From Methanosarcina sp. KYL-1 (GTDB lineage Archaea; Halobacteriota; Methanosarcinia; Methanosarcinales; Methanosarcinaceae): a stretch of 64,000 nucleotides of DNA. Positions 54,351-63,217 of this stretch are shown in pieces. The stretch's first letter is position 1. Every line of letters starts with the position of its first letter. The stretch lies in the NCBI RefSeq assembly GCF_024372725.1, contig NZ_VOUA01000013.1, positions 1 to 64,000 of the forward strand. Direction: 5' to 3'. A program made the translations under genes and the position numbers. The notes below the pieces were generated by a model that searched no databases, was not told the origin of the DNA, and saw only the letters and a program-made list of their open reading frames with translations.

Positions 54351-55002
54351 CTATAAGCGTGTATTATAAACGTGTATTTTTTATAAGCGTATATTTTCCA
54401 AATTTCAGTGTCCGCAATACCAGAACAGGGCATACCGTTCCCGAAAGGTGCCCCTGAAGATCTTGTTTTTTTCCTTCTGTGGTATGCTAATTCTCTGCAT
54501 TTTGCGTAGATATTCTAAATGCCCTAGGACTTAATAATGCTTTTTCATTCCAGTTTTGTATACAACTATCATTAGTTTGTTACCAGACCTGGTAATAAAT
54601 CCGTATAGATCTTTTTCTCCGGGGCCTGCTCTCTTTCCTGAGGCAGATTCAGGAACAGGAGCCCTCATTATGGATGCAGGTCCTGTTATCAGGCCCTTTT
54701 TTCCGGAGCCCGATTTGGGAATAAGATTCCTTGTTTCGTCAGCTTTCCAAACCTTCGGGTTTCAAATCCAGGGAATTTATGCTTTACTAAATTTTCGCTA
54801 AATTCTCCATATCTTTTTTATTATTTTTATCTATTTCCCGGAATTTCAGATTTTTCAAGTTTCGGTTTCCTGCTTCTTTTTACTTCTTCAACTTTTCGGC
54901 TCTTTTTTTCCGGAGGGCTTTCAATTACAAAAAAATGTTATATGCTTGGTATGCTATACCTCTGTCAAGTGCAAAAAGAGGTGTCATCCCATAGAGAGAT
55001 TA
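54351..55002. other. Intergenic region upstream of radB
   Basis: About 650 bp without a supported gene. It has repeated ATAAGCGTGTAT-like segments at 54351-54400 just after the candidate RNA. A frame at 54556-54801 lacks a ribosome site and coding character. A radB promoter box GTTATATG lies at 54937-54944. Confidence 0.5.
54937..54944 (+). promoter_or_regulatory. TATA box of radB
   Basis: GTTATATG about 60 bp before the chosen start codon, preceded by an A-rich run. The predicted start of transcription is near 54965-54970. Confidence 0.45.
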
Positions 55003-55659
55003 ATGTCTTCCGGTTGCAAGCCCCTTGATGAGCTCCTTGGAGGAGGCTTCGAGATGGGGATCGTAACCCAGGTCTTCGGGGCTGCCGGGACCGGAAAAAC
55101 CAATCTCTGCATCCAGCTTGCCGTGGAATGTGTAAAGCAGGGGCAGAAGGTCATTTTCATCGATACCGAAGGTCTTTCCCCTGCCCGCTTCAAGCAGATT
55201 GCAGGGGAGAATGCAAAAGAAATTGCAAAGAATATCATCATTTACGAGCCCCTGAGTTTTGAAGAGCAGTATGCTGCCGTAAGAGAAGTGGAAAGGATAG
55301 CCGGTGAGAACATAGGGCTTGTGGTTATGGACTCTGCCACCGCATACTACAGGTTCGAGCTCGAAGGCGAGGAAACGGGCATAAAAAGCCGCAGAGAGCT
55401 TGCAAACCAGATCGGGTTTTTGCATGCCCTGGCCCGCAAATACGGCTTTGCCGTGCTCATCACCAACCAGGTGTATGCCGACATAGGCGGCGGAGGGGTG
55501 CGCCCTCTTGGGGGCAGTTCCCTTGAACACATCTCCAAAGCCATCATCCAGTTCGAGCGCACAGGGGAAGGGACCCGGCGTGCAGTCCTCTTCAAACACC
55601 GTTCCCGCCCGGAAGGTTCAAGCTGCCAGTTTAACATCACGGCGGAAGGGCTCCGCTGA
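55003..55659 (+). CDS. radB: DNA repair and recombination protein RadB
   Basis: RadB is a RecA/RadA paralogue that assists homologous recombination in euryarchaea. The 218-residue protein is just the RecA ATPase core: MSSGCKPLDELLGGGFEMG at the N-terminus, Walker A GAAGTGKT (26-33), the catalytic-glutamate region and Walker B LVVMDSATAYYR, then LLITNQVY-like VLITNQVYAD. It lacks the N-terminal HhH domain of RadA, as expected for RadB. ATG 55003 fits the family; the frame is open back to a TTG at 54946. An upstream AGAGGTG is rather far for a ribosome site. Confidence 0.94.
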   Translation: MSSGCKPLDELLGGGFEMGIVTQVFGAAGTGKTNLCIQLAVECVKQGQKVIFIDTEGLSPARFKQIAGENAKEIAKNIIIYEPLSFEEQYAAVREVERIAGENIGLVVMDSATAYYRFELEGEETGIKSRRELANQIGFLHALARKYGFAVLITNQVYADIGGGGVRPLGGSSLEHISKAIIQFERTGEGTRRAVLFKHRSRPEGSSCQFNITAEGLR

Positions 55660-55877
55660 TCGTAAGGGAAAGCAAAAAGAGATCTAAAAAATTATAACGT
55701 TTCAAAAAAGTATAAAGTTTCCCGGAAACTTCCGGGACTCCCGTTTTAAATAGATGTTTAAAATCCATTTAAAATCTATTTAAGAGCTGTTTAAAAGCTA
55801 TTTTTAAATGTCGTTTTTAAAGCTCTTTTCTGCCAGAGATTTTCATCCGAATTTTTCAGCTTTCTTTTGCTTTTGCC
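55660..55877. other. Spacer between convergent radB and inositol-phosphate synthase genes
   Basis: 218 bp, with loose TTTAAAATC/TTTAAAAGC repeats at 55744-55820. Probably holds both transcript ends. No gene seen. Confidence 0.45.
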
Positions 55878-56978
55878 TTATCGTTCCCTGGTGCCTGCTA
55901 TGAATTCTTCGGTTTTCTGGTAGGCTTCGGCGTCAGGGTACTGGACTGCAGGGTGCTTCATGAAGTAGGAGGCCGGAGAGTACAGCACGCCCCCGATCCC
56001 CCGGTCCAGGGCCAGTTTGCAACAGCGTATGGCATCGATTACCACGCCTGCGGAGTTGGGGGAGTCTTCCACGGAGAGCCTGAGTTCCAGGTTCATGGGC
56101 ACGTCTCCGAAGAGCCTGCCCTCCATCCTGAGGAAACAGACCTTGTTGTCTTTCTGCCAGGCTACGTAATCGCTTGGCCCGATGTGGATGTTTTCAGGTT
56201 CAAGCTTTTTGGAGAGCACGGACTGGACTGCATCTGTCTTCGATTCCCGCTTGGAAGCAAGCCTGCTCCTGTTGAGCATGTTCAGGAAGTCGGTGTTGCC
56301 TCCTGTGTTCAGCTGGTAGGTCCGATCGAGCTTTACGCCGCGTTTTTCGAAAAGGTCTGCCAGAACCCTGTGGGTGATTGTGGCCCCTAGCTGGGCCTTG
56401 ATGTCGTCGCCGATGATCGGGATGTTCTTTTCTTCAAAGCGCTTTGCCCATTCAGGGTTGCTGGCTATGAAGACAGGCATGTTGTTGATGAGGGCCACGC
56501 CGGCTTCAAGGGCGCATTCGGCATAGAAGCGGACGGCTGCTTCGGAACCTACCGGAAGATAATTGAGGAGCATTTCGGCTCCGGAATCTTGCAGTTCCTT
56601 TACGACGGCTTCTTTTGTGGCTTCCTCCTCCCCTCTGACCACAAAGGTATACTTTTCCCCGTAGTTTTTCATGTGGTCCGAGACCCCGTCAAGGACCCTG
56701 CCCATCCTGACCTTTACGCCTGTTGCCGGGACATCAGGACAGAAGACCACAGTGCAATTCGGGGGGGCAAAGATGGCTTCTGCTACGTCTCTTCCCACCT
56801 TCCGGGCATCAATATCAAACGCAGCCACAACTTCAATGTCGTTGGGTTTGTACCCGCCCAGGTCCCAGTGCATAAGCCCGATAGGCTCTTTTTCTTCGTT
56901 TTTATAATACTCAATGCCCTGTATCAAAGAGCTTGCACAGTTCCCGATTCCTGCAATTGCTATTTTTATTTTTGTCAT
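55878..56978 (-). CDS. myo-Inositol-1-phosphate synthase
   Basis: This NAD-dependent enzyme converts glucose 6-phosphate to inositol 1-phosphate, used for archaeal inositol phospholipids. The 366-residue protein begins with a Rossmann motif [20 protein letters not shown] and shows the family segments [40 protein letters not shown] and [15 protein letters not shown]. Length fits the short archaeal/actinobacterial type. Ribosome site GGAG lies upstream of ATG 56978. It is a single gene. Confidence 0.94.
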   Translation of the reverse strand: MTKIKIAIAGIGNCASSLIQGIEYYKNEEKEPIGLMHWDLGGYKPNDIEVVAAFDIDARKVGRDVAEAIFAPPNCTVVFCPDVPATGVKVRMGRVLDGVSDHMKNYGEKYTFVVRGEEEATKEAVVKELQDSGAEMLLNYLPVGSEAAVRFYAECALEAGVALINNMPVFIASNPEWAKRFEEKNIPIIGDDIKAQLGATITHRVLADLFEKRGVKLDRTYQLNTGGNTDFLNMLNRSRLASKRESKTDAVQSVLSKKLEPENIHIGPSDYVAWQKDNKVCFLRMEGRLFGDVPMNLELRLSVEDSPNSAGVVIDAIRCCKLALDRGIGGVLYSPASYFMKHPAVQYPDAEAYQKTEEFIAGTRER

Positions 56979-57771
56979 AAGCGCTAACTCTCCGATTGAA
57001 TATCTGTATTATTCTATGTATAATTAAAATATCTACTATATGTGAAAATTTTTTAAAATAATGGATTTCTTGTGAATCCTCATCTACGGACTCATGATCC
57101 TTAATTTACGGATTCGTAATTTCGGAAATTAAGGGTTGTGATCTATTTACAGGTTAATGGCTCCCCAATTTATGGTTTTAAGGTTCCCCAATTTATGGCT
57201 TCAAAATTCCCGGAATTAAGAATCTTTATTTATCCCGGCTATGGATTTTAAGTCTCTTCTTATTTATACCGTTACTCCATAAATTTATTATATATATGTT
57301 TTCCATATAGAGTTAATTTGCCCCCTAAATTTTTATATATATCCAAAAATCGCCTTTTTCCTTAAACAAATTTTTTGTATTCATATCTCCTTTTCAGGGG
57401 ATAACTTATTTATTATTTTTCTCCAAATTTCGGGTAAGGGCCTTAAAGGGTCCGGGTCTAAAAGGTCTATTTCGTTTCCTTTCGTTATCTTCAGGCATCC
57501 TGAAGGAAAAAGTAGAATAGTTTTTTATCTGATGCCTGGTTTGAAATGAGAGCCGGAGGATTTTCCGGTAGAAGCTTATATCCCTGATATCTACTTTAAC
57601 TGATAACCTGATACAAACAGACCTTATATCTTAAGGTTACCTGACTTTATACCCTGATATAACCTTAACCGATAAACCAATACATCCAACCTTATTCCTA
57701 GAAATATACCGATTTATATAAACTGATTTTTATGTGATATTTCCTTCTATTTATACCGGACAGTGATCTGC
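56979..57771. other. Long intergenic region between divergent ino1-type and mtnA genes
   Basis: About 790 bp, AT-rich, no supported gene. It contains repeated CCCCAATTTATGG (57155-57200) and strong TATA-like boxes at 57290-57300 and 57330-57341. A short hairpin CTTCAGG-CAT-CCTGAAG lies at 57489-57505. A further box ATTTATATAAAC at 57711-57722 suits mtnA. The stretch 57345-57520 could encode a small RNA, but evidence is thin. Confidence 0.5.
57711..57722 (+). promoter_or_regulatory. TATA box of mtnA
   Basis: ATTTATATAAAC lies about 50-60 bp before ATG 57772, giving a predicted transcription start near 57742 and a short leader of about 30 nt. Confidence 0.5.
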
Positions 57772-58791
57772 ATGAGGACAATTGACTGGAAAGAAGAGTC
57801 CAACTCCGTGGTGCTGGTAGACCAGACCCTGCTCCCTAAAGAGTACAGGGTAATTGAGTGCAAAACCTTAAGCTCCCTCTGCGAGGCAATCCAATCCCTC
57901 CGGGTGAGGGGTGCGCCTGCCCTTGGGGCTGCAGGAGGCTTCGGGATTGCCCTGGCAGCATTCCTGAGCAGTGCTAAGGACATTGAAAGCATTATGAAGG
58001 ACCTGAAGGTTGCAGGAAAAGCCCTCAAGTCAACCAGGCCTACAGCCGTGAACCTTGCCTGGGGTGTTGATCGGGTCTTAAAAGCCGTCAACGATGCCTA
58101 CGATGTCGGGGGAGTCCGGAGCACCGCCCTTCAGGAAGCCCTGGACATTGCCGAAGAAGACGTTGCCACCAACAAACTGATAGGAAAACACGGGGCAAAA
58201 CTCTTAAAAGACGGGGACACGGTGCTTACGCACTGCAATGCCGGCAGGATGGCCTGTGTGGACTGGGGGACAGCTCTCGGGGTTGTACGTTCGGCTGTTG
58301 AGGCCGGAAAAGAGATCAAGGTTATTGCCTGCGAGACCAGGCCGCTTAACCAGGGGAGCAGGATCACCACCTGGGAGCTGATGCAGGACAAAATCCCTGT
58401 CACCCTGATCACGGACTCCATGGCCGGGTGGGTAATGCGCCAGGGGCTCGTGGACAAGGTGCTTGTGGGAGCTGACCGGATCACCCAGGATGCCGTTTTC
58501 AACAAGATCGGGACCTATACTCACTCCGTGCTTGCAAGGGAACATGAAATCCCCTTCTACGTGGCAGCCCCTATCTCGACTTTCGATTTTGAGGGCTGGG
58601 AAGGCAGCGTAAAAATAGAGATGCGGGACCCCAAAGAATTGCGCTTCTTCGGGACAGAGCAGCTGGCCCCGGAAGGCGTGGAGGTCTACAACCCTGCGTT
58701 TGATGCGACTCCAATGGAAAATGTGGCCGCATTAATCACGGAAAGAGGAGTTTTTTACCCGCCTTTCCTGCTGGACGAGGTACTTGTCTGA
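57772..58791 (+). CDS. mtnA: S-methyl-5-thioribose-1-phosphate isomerase (MtnA-like)
   Basis: MtnA opens the ribose ring of methylthioribose 1-phosphate in methionine salvage. The 339-residue protein has RVRGAPALGAAG (44-55), the active-site cysteine in LTHCNAGRM (Cys155) and aspartate in LVGADRI (Asp235). Their 80-residue spacing matches characterised MtnA. Archaeal members can have related substrates such as ribose 1,5-bisphosphate or deoxyribose analogues, so the exact role is slightly open. ATG 57772 follows GTGATC by three bases; an in-frame GTG at 57763 is part of that ribosome site. Confidence 0.9.
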   Translation: MRTIDWKEESNSVVLVDQTLLPKEYRVIECKTLSSLCEAIQSLRVRGAPALGAAGGFGIALAAFLSSAKDIESIMKDLKVAGKALKSTRPTAVNLAWGVDRVLKAVNDAYDVGGVRSTALQEALDIAEEDVATNKLIGKHGAKLLKDGDTVLTHCNAGRMACVDWGTALGVVRSAVEAGKEIKVIACETRPLNQGSRITTWELMQDKIPVTLITDSMAGWVMRQGLVDKVLVGADRITQDAVFNKIGTYTHSVLAREHEIPFYVAAPISTFDFEGWEGSVKIEMRDPKELRFFGTEQLAPEGVEVYNPAFDATPMENVAALITERGVFYPPFLLDEVLV

Positions 58792-59044
58792 CAAGGCTGT
58801 TTGCTTTTCTGAGGGGGCTGTTTGCTTTTCTCAGAAGGCTGTTTGATGTTCTGGGAAGACTATGTTTTTTGCTTCTCTGCTGGATTTATATATCAGAACC
58901 GTAAATTATCTGATGTTTGCCGGAATTGATAGAAATTTATTAATGTAAGGTATTTGCAATATCTTCACTAATATCAATAATGATATCAATAATTATCAAT
59001 AACACACATAATAAGTACATTTAATGCATACAGGTGTTCAACTC
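58792..59044. other. Intergenic spacer before the Sec61-beta gene
   Basis: 253 bp. Starts with three degenerate copies of GGCTGTTTGCTTTTCTGAG (58795-58845). A TATA-like ATTTATATATC lies near 58885, and repeated ATATCAATAAT near 58968-58998. No other gene seen. Confidence 0.5.
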
Positions 59045-59212
59045 ATGGCTAAAAGATCAGGCAGCGGACTTCAGTCCTCCGCAGGGCTCATGCGCTACTA
59101 CGAAGCAGACAAGAATGCAGTCCATATCCAGCCCAAGACAGTGCTGGTCACAGGCGCTGTTGTGGGAATAGCAGTATTATTCTTGAGTGCTGTGAACGGC
59201 TTCTGGCCGTAA
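59045..59212 (+). CDS. Preprotein translocase subunit Sec61-beta
   Basis: A 55-residue tail-anchored subunit of the archaeal SecYE-beta channel. The N-terminal MAKRSGSGLQSSAGLMRYYE is diagnostic, followed by the linker ADKNAVHIQPKTV and one membrane helix. AGGTG lies eight bases before ATG 59045; the frame begins seven codons earlier but without a ribosome site. It is a single small gene ahead of the hydrolase gene, 26 bp apart. Confidence 0.95.
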   Translation: MAKRSGSGLQSSAGLMRYYEADKNAVHIQPKTVLVTGAVVGIAVLFLSAVNGFWP

Positions 59213-59238
59213 CTAAAATTTTCGGGTCAGGGTTTCCC

Positions 59239-60264
59239 TTGAGCAAGTACAGTTCCAAAAAAAGCAAAAACCAAAATACGAAAAACGCTTTTTCAGGGGC
59301 TAAAGCCTCAAAACCCACTATTTTTCTCTTCGGTTTTCTATTCATACTCGTGGGTTTCTTCGGGGTCCTTTACAACCCCGCAAACCCCGGGCAAGAAGCG
59401 GTTTCCTGGGACGTTTCGGAAGAGGGTATGCTCTCGTTTCCTCCAAGAGGCGAGCCTGTGTTTACCGTTCAGGAAATCGATGATGTGTATGCTCAGGACC
59501 TGCACTCTTCCGGGCCTGCCGATTCCCTGAAACTGCTCACTTTTGAAAGCAAAGGGGATAAAATCCAGGCCCTTTTGAGAATTCCTGCAAGCTCTTCTCC
59601 CTTACCCGGCATAGTCCTGCTCCCCGGGACCGGAGTCAGCAAGGAAAAAGAGCAGAAGCTGGCTGTGGAACTTTCCGAGCTCGGGTATGCCACCCTCGCC
59701 CTTGACCAGCGCAAGTCTGGAGGCATTCCCGGGGTCGTAAACCCGGAAAAGGACCTGGAACTTTTCAGGGCCGGGCTTGAGCCCCTTGAATACAAAATGG
59801 CCTATGACGCCCTGAAGGCCGTAGATGTCCTTGCCGCCCAGACGGAAATCGACCCCGAAAGGCTTGCAGTCCTCGGGGAAAGCAACGGGGGCAGGTTTGC
59901 AGTCCTTGCCTGTGCCCTTGAACCTTCCCTCAATGGAGTTATAGGAATCAGCACTTCAGGGTACGGGACAGGCGAAATCGATCCTTCTCAGGTGGCTGAC
60001 CCTGAAGCTTACCGGTTCTACCGCTCCATCGACCCGGATACCTACCTCTCTTCGCTTCCGCCTGCGAGGTTCGTGCTAATGCACTCTTTTAACGATACCG
60101 TGATCCCGCATGAGCTGGCTGTCCGGACCTTTGCCCTGGCAGAAGAGCCAAAGGCGATATATAATGTGAGTGAGGCAGCCCACGGATATACGGCTTCCAT
60201 GCATCCATATCTTGAAGAGGAGCTCGCCCTCATGCTGAAGGAAAAGGGCGCCGGCTCGGTTTAA
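59239..60264 (+). CDS. Membrane-anchored alpha/beta hydrolase
   Basis: A 341-residue protein with a lysine-rich N-terminus and one membrane helix (about 27-46), so the catalytic domain is probably outside the membrane. The alpha/beta hydrolase triad is Ser215 (GESNG), Asp287 (HSFNDTVIP) and His315 (AAHGYTA). It resembles dienelactone-hydrolase-like or acyl-peptidase-like hydrolases; the substrate is unknown. The TTG start at 59239 has AGGG upstream. Its last codons run into a 13-14 bp tandem array. It is probably co-transcribed with Sec61-beta. Confidence 0.8.
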   Translation: MSKYSSKKSKNQNTKNAFSGAKASKPTIFLFGFLFILVGFFGVLYNPANPGQEAVSWDVSEEGMLSFPPRGEPVFTVQEIDDVYAQDLHSSGPADSLKLLTFESKGDKIQALLRIPASSSPLPGIVLLPGTGVSKEKEQKLAVELSELGYATLALDQRKSGGIPGVVNPEKDLELFRAGLEPLEYKMAYDALKAVDVLAAQTEIDPERLAVLGESNGGRFAVLACALEPSLNGVIGISTSGYGTGEIDPSQVADPEAYRFYRSIDPDTYLSSLPPARFVLMHSFNDTVIPHELAVRTFALAEEPKAIYNVSEAAHGYTASMHPYLEEELALMLKEKGAGSV

Positions 60265-60336
60265 TTGGCCCGGTTTAATTGGCCCGGTTTATTGGCCCGG
60301 TTTATTGGCTCGGTTTATTGGCTCGGTTTATTGGCT
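60257..60336. repeat. 13-14 bp tandem repeat, 6 units
   Basis: CGGTTTAATTGGCC (twice) followed by CGGTTTATTGGCC/T (four times). The array begins within the last codons of the hydrolase gene, supplies its stop codon, and ends about 30 bp before the MutS-like start. Confidence 0.9.
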
Positions 60337-60367
60337 TAGTTTAATTGATAAGAGGCGTGTTTTGTGT

Positions 60368-62491
60368 ATGACATCTTCTCAGCAGCTCTCAAACTTACGG
60401 GAACTTCCTGGAATAGGTGAAAGAGTCGCCGAAAGGCTGACAGAGTATTTCGGAAGCGAAGAGGCAGCACTAAAGGCAATCCTCGAAGGGGACATAGCCT
60501 CGCTTTCCGAGGTAAAGGGGGTCAGCCATTCCTTTGCCCTCTCTCTTGCCAGGGATGTGAAAGCAAGAGCCGAAGGGTGCTCTATTTCCGATTTTTTAAA
60601 GACGAAAGAGGCTCTCGACCTCTATTCCCGCCTGCTCGAGCTCATAAAAAGCTTTGCCCATACCCCCCATGCCCGGGACAAACTTAACCTCTTTTATCCC
60701 TTTCCCGCCTCCCGCATGGACCTTGTTGAGGGGAGAAGGGCTTTTGTAAGCGAGTACCTGGAGCTTGGAAAAGCCTTTTCCGGGGATGCGGAGTTTTTGG
60801 CCCTGCTCTCCAGGGTGAGGAAGCTGAAGCCTGTTCCCGGGAACCTGAGGGCCAGGGACAGGATCATCCTTGCCGGGGACCCTAAAGCCTTTGAAGCGGC
60901 AAAAGAGAGGTTCCAGGCTTTCCTTCCGGTCCAGGCCGTAGAGAGCTTTTCCGAATTCGTGGACCTTGCGAGGGGCTACTCCCATGTGGTCGTTTTTGAC
61001 GACACCTACCTGAGCTTTGACCTTCCTGAAGGCATTGAACCCGAGTTTTTCCCGGACCCCGAAAAAGCCGATTTCTGGCAGGTGCTGCCTGAAAAAGAGC
61101 TTGCTTTTTTTGCCCGGAACCTTGACTGCATCGGGGCCTGCCTGAGGCTCTTATCCCTCCTCAGGGCCCGCAATTTCAGCTTCTTTGAGGAACTTTCGGA
61201 AGAGGATCTTAAAATCCTTGAGTCGGCCCTCTCGAAGCTGGGAGAGGACGGAAAACCCTGCGAGGGGTTTGACTCTGAACTTGACCGGCTGGGAGCGGCC
61301 CTTGAACAGCTGGACGTGGAGCTTGCATCTGTCCTCAAAGAGGCAAACCTGCGGATGAACCGGGCTCTTGAAGCAAGTTCCCTTACCCTGACCGGGCAGG
61401 ACCTTCTCAAGCTCGTGAGCGGGGGGATGGAAATCAAGGACCTGCTTGCAAAGGAGGTCTATAAGGTTTATAAAGGGGAGGTAGAGGCAGTAAAAGAAGA
61501 ACTTGCAGAAAAACTCGGCCTCCAGAAACAGGAAAAACTGGGGCTTGATTCCCTCTTTTCCGATGAAATTTCCTACCCTCTCAGGGCAGACCAGGCCCAG
61601 CTCCAGCTCCTCAGGCAAAAACTTTCCCGCACCCTTGAAAGGGTGAGGCTTACCCGGAAAAGGGAGCTAGCAAAGGTTCTTTCCTTCTACCGCCTGCCCG
61701 TGGAAAAGCTTGTCAGGGAAATACTGGAGTTCGACCTTGGCTTTTCCATAGCCTGTTTTGCGGAACACTTTGGCCTTAAGCTGCCTGAGCTCATTCCTGA
61801 GGCAGGTGTCGGGTTTGTGGACGGGGGAAACCTCTTTTTGAAAGCCCGCCACGGGGAAATCGACCCCGTCAGTTATTCGGTAGGAAAAACGGGCTTTTCC
61901 CCTGCAGGCGAGGAAAGCCGGGTGGTCCTTTTGAGTGGCGTAAACTCCGGGGGCAAGACTTCCCTGCTCGAACTCGTGGCCCAGTGCGTGGTTTTGGGGT
62001 ACATGGGTTTTCCAGTCCCCGCTAAAGGGCTTGAGCTCGGGCCCGTAGAAGAGCTTTACTATTTCGGGAAATCAAAGGGGACCCTGGATGCCGGGGCATT
62101 TGAGACTACCCTCAGGCAGTTTTCCGTACTTTCCGGAGCTTCGGGAAAACTGGTGCTTGCCGATGAACTGGAATCAATCACCGAACCCGGGGCCTCTGCC
62201 CGCATTATTGCCGGGATCCTGGAGTACCTGGCCCGGAGTGAGAAGAGCCTTGGGATTTTTGTTTCCCACCTCTCGGAGCTGATCCTTAAAAACACGGAGG
62301 CAGACGTCCGGGTGGACGGGATCGAAGCAAGGGGCCTGGATGCCAACCTCGAATTGATAGTGGACCGGAACCCTGTGTACAACCATGTGGCAAGAAGCAC
62401 CCCGGAGCTTATTGTGGAACGCCTGCTCCGGAAAACCTCAGGGAAGGAACAGGAGTTTTATGCCCATTTAAAGGCCAAGTTCGAAAATTAA
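60368..62491 (+). CDS. HhH-containing MutS-family ATPase
   Basis: A 707-residue protein with two N-terminal helix-hairpin-helix motifs (LRELPGIGERVAERL, LSEVKGVSHSFALSL), a long helical lever-like middle and a C-terminal MutS ATPase. Walker A is SGVNSGGKTSLLEL near residue 523, Walker B is LVLADELESITEPG, and FVSHLSEL follows. There is no recognisable MutS mismatch-binding domain I, so canonical mismatch repair is doubtful; archaeal relatives of this type are of unclear function, possibly acting on branched DNA. ATG 60368 was chosen; a TTG two codons upstream is possible. Confidence 0.88.
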   Translation: MTSSQQLSNLRELPGIGERVAERLTEYFGSEEAALKAILEGDIASLSEVKGVSHSFALSLARDVKARAEGCSISDFLKTKEALDLYSRLLELIKSFAHTPHARDKLNLFYPFPASRMDLVEGRRAFVSEYLELGKAFSGDAEFLALLSRVRKLKPVPGNLRARDRIILAGDPKAFEAAKERFQAFLPVQAVESFSEFVDLARGYSHVVVFDDTYLSFDLPEGIEPEFFPDPEKADFWQVLPEKELAFFARNLDCIGACLRLLSLLRARNFSFFEELSEEDLKILESALSKLGEDGKPCEGFDSELDRLGAALEQLDVELASVLKEANLRMNRALEASSLTLTGQDLLKLVSGGMEIKDLLAKEVYKVYKGEVEAVKEELAEKLGLQKQEKLGLDSLFSDEISYPLRADQAQLQLLRQKLSRTLERVRLTRKRELAKVLSFYRLPVEKLVREILEFDLGFSIACFAEHFGLKLPELIPEAGVGFVDGGNLFLKARHGEIDPVSYSVGKTGFSPAGEESRVVLLSGVNSGGKTSLLELVAQCVVLGYMGFPVPAKGLELGPVEELYYFGKSKGTLDAGAFETTLRQFSVLSGASGKLVLADELESITEPGASARIIAGILEYLARSEKSLGIFVSHLSELILKNTEADVRVDGIEARGLDANLELIVDRNPVYNHVARSTPELIVERLLRKTSGKEQEFYAHLKAKFEN

Positions 62492-62587
62492 TTCTAAGCT
62501 TATCTGAATTATTCTAAGTTTATCTTAATTATTCTAATCTTATCTGAATTATTCTAAGCTTATCTTAATTATTCTAAGCTTATCTGA
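62491..62587. repeat. 20-bp tandem repeat, 5 units
   Basis: ATTATTCTAAGCTTATCTGA and variants (TTTATCTTA, CTTATCTTA endings alternate) repeat five times directly after the MutS-like stop codon. Confidence 0.9.
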
Positions 62588-62591
62588 ATTA

Positions 62592-63217
62592 TCGGTTTAT
62601 ATCAGTATATAAATATATTAAAATACTTATGTGCCTAATTTCCCTCATTCTTCCTTTAATATTATTTTGAGGTTCCATTATCTGGTTTTCTCATTGCTTT
62701 TTTTCTTTTAATTTGAGAGATAAAATTATAAATCTTTAGTTCTATATACTAATAAATAGTATTGAGTTTATCCGGGTATTCCGGCCAGGATTGGGATTCT
62801 TATTCATCCAAAAGTCTATATAGGGGTTAATGTGAATCCTTTCCGATTGGTTTATAGGGAGGCATGCCTTTCCGACAGGGCGGAAACCGGAAAGTTCTGG
62901 CCGGCCAGAGGGTATTTGCCAGGTGATTTACCTTTAAGGGAAATGAGGCCCCAGGGTTATTTTTGGCTTTTGAGCAGTCACCCCTTTTCTCCCTTTCAAT
63001 CCGGATCCATTCAAATTATATGCTTCAAAATATAATAAATGGTTCAAAATACAATTCAAAATATGATTCAAAATATTGTTCAAGATACGATTCAAGTGAT
63101 TCCTCAGGCAGCTGCGTACAGCGATGAAACGGGCAAAGATCTTTTGGGAGATCTCCTCGTTTTTAAGGACAGAGTACGAGAAAAAGCAAATCAAAGCCAT
63201 GTGTATGTGTGATATTA
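62592..63217. other. AT-rich intergenic region upstream of ppk
   Basis: Apart from a possible small gene at 63040, nothing is supported. TATA-like TTATATCAGTATATAAAT lies near 62596-62613 and CTATATACTAATAAAT at 62741-62757. A frame from 62832 to 63035 has no ribosome site and mixed composition. Confidence 0.45.
63040..63213 (+). CDS. Possible small protein before polyphosphate kinase
   Basis: An open frame of 57 codons starting at ATG 63040. The first 19 residues are repeats of I/V-Q-N/D-T/M (MVQNTIQNMIQNIVQDTIQ), amphipathic helix-like, followed by a charged stretch with GKDLLGDLLVFKDRVREKA. There is no ribosome site, so it would have to be leaderless. It ends four bases before the ppk start codon, a spacing that would suit translational coupling. 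It could equally be chance, since the N-terminus comes from a short DNA repeat. Confidence 0.3.

Noticed and set aside
54556-54801. 81-codon frame upstream of radB
   Set aside because: No ribosome site, mixed composition and no recognisable domain; it probably arises by chance.
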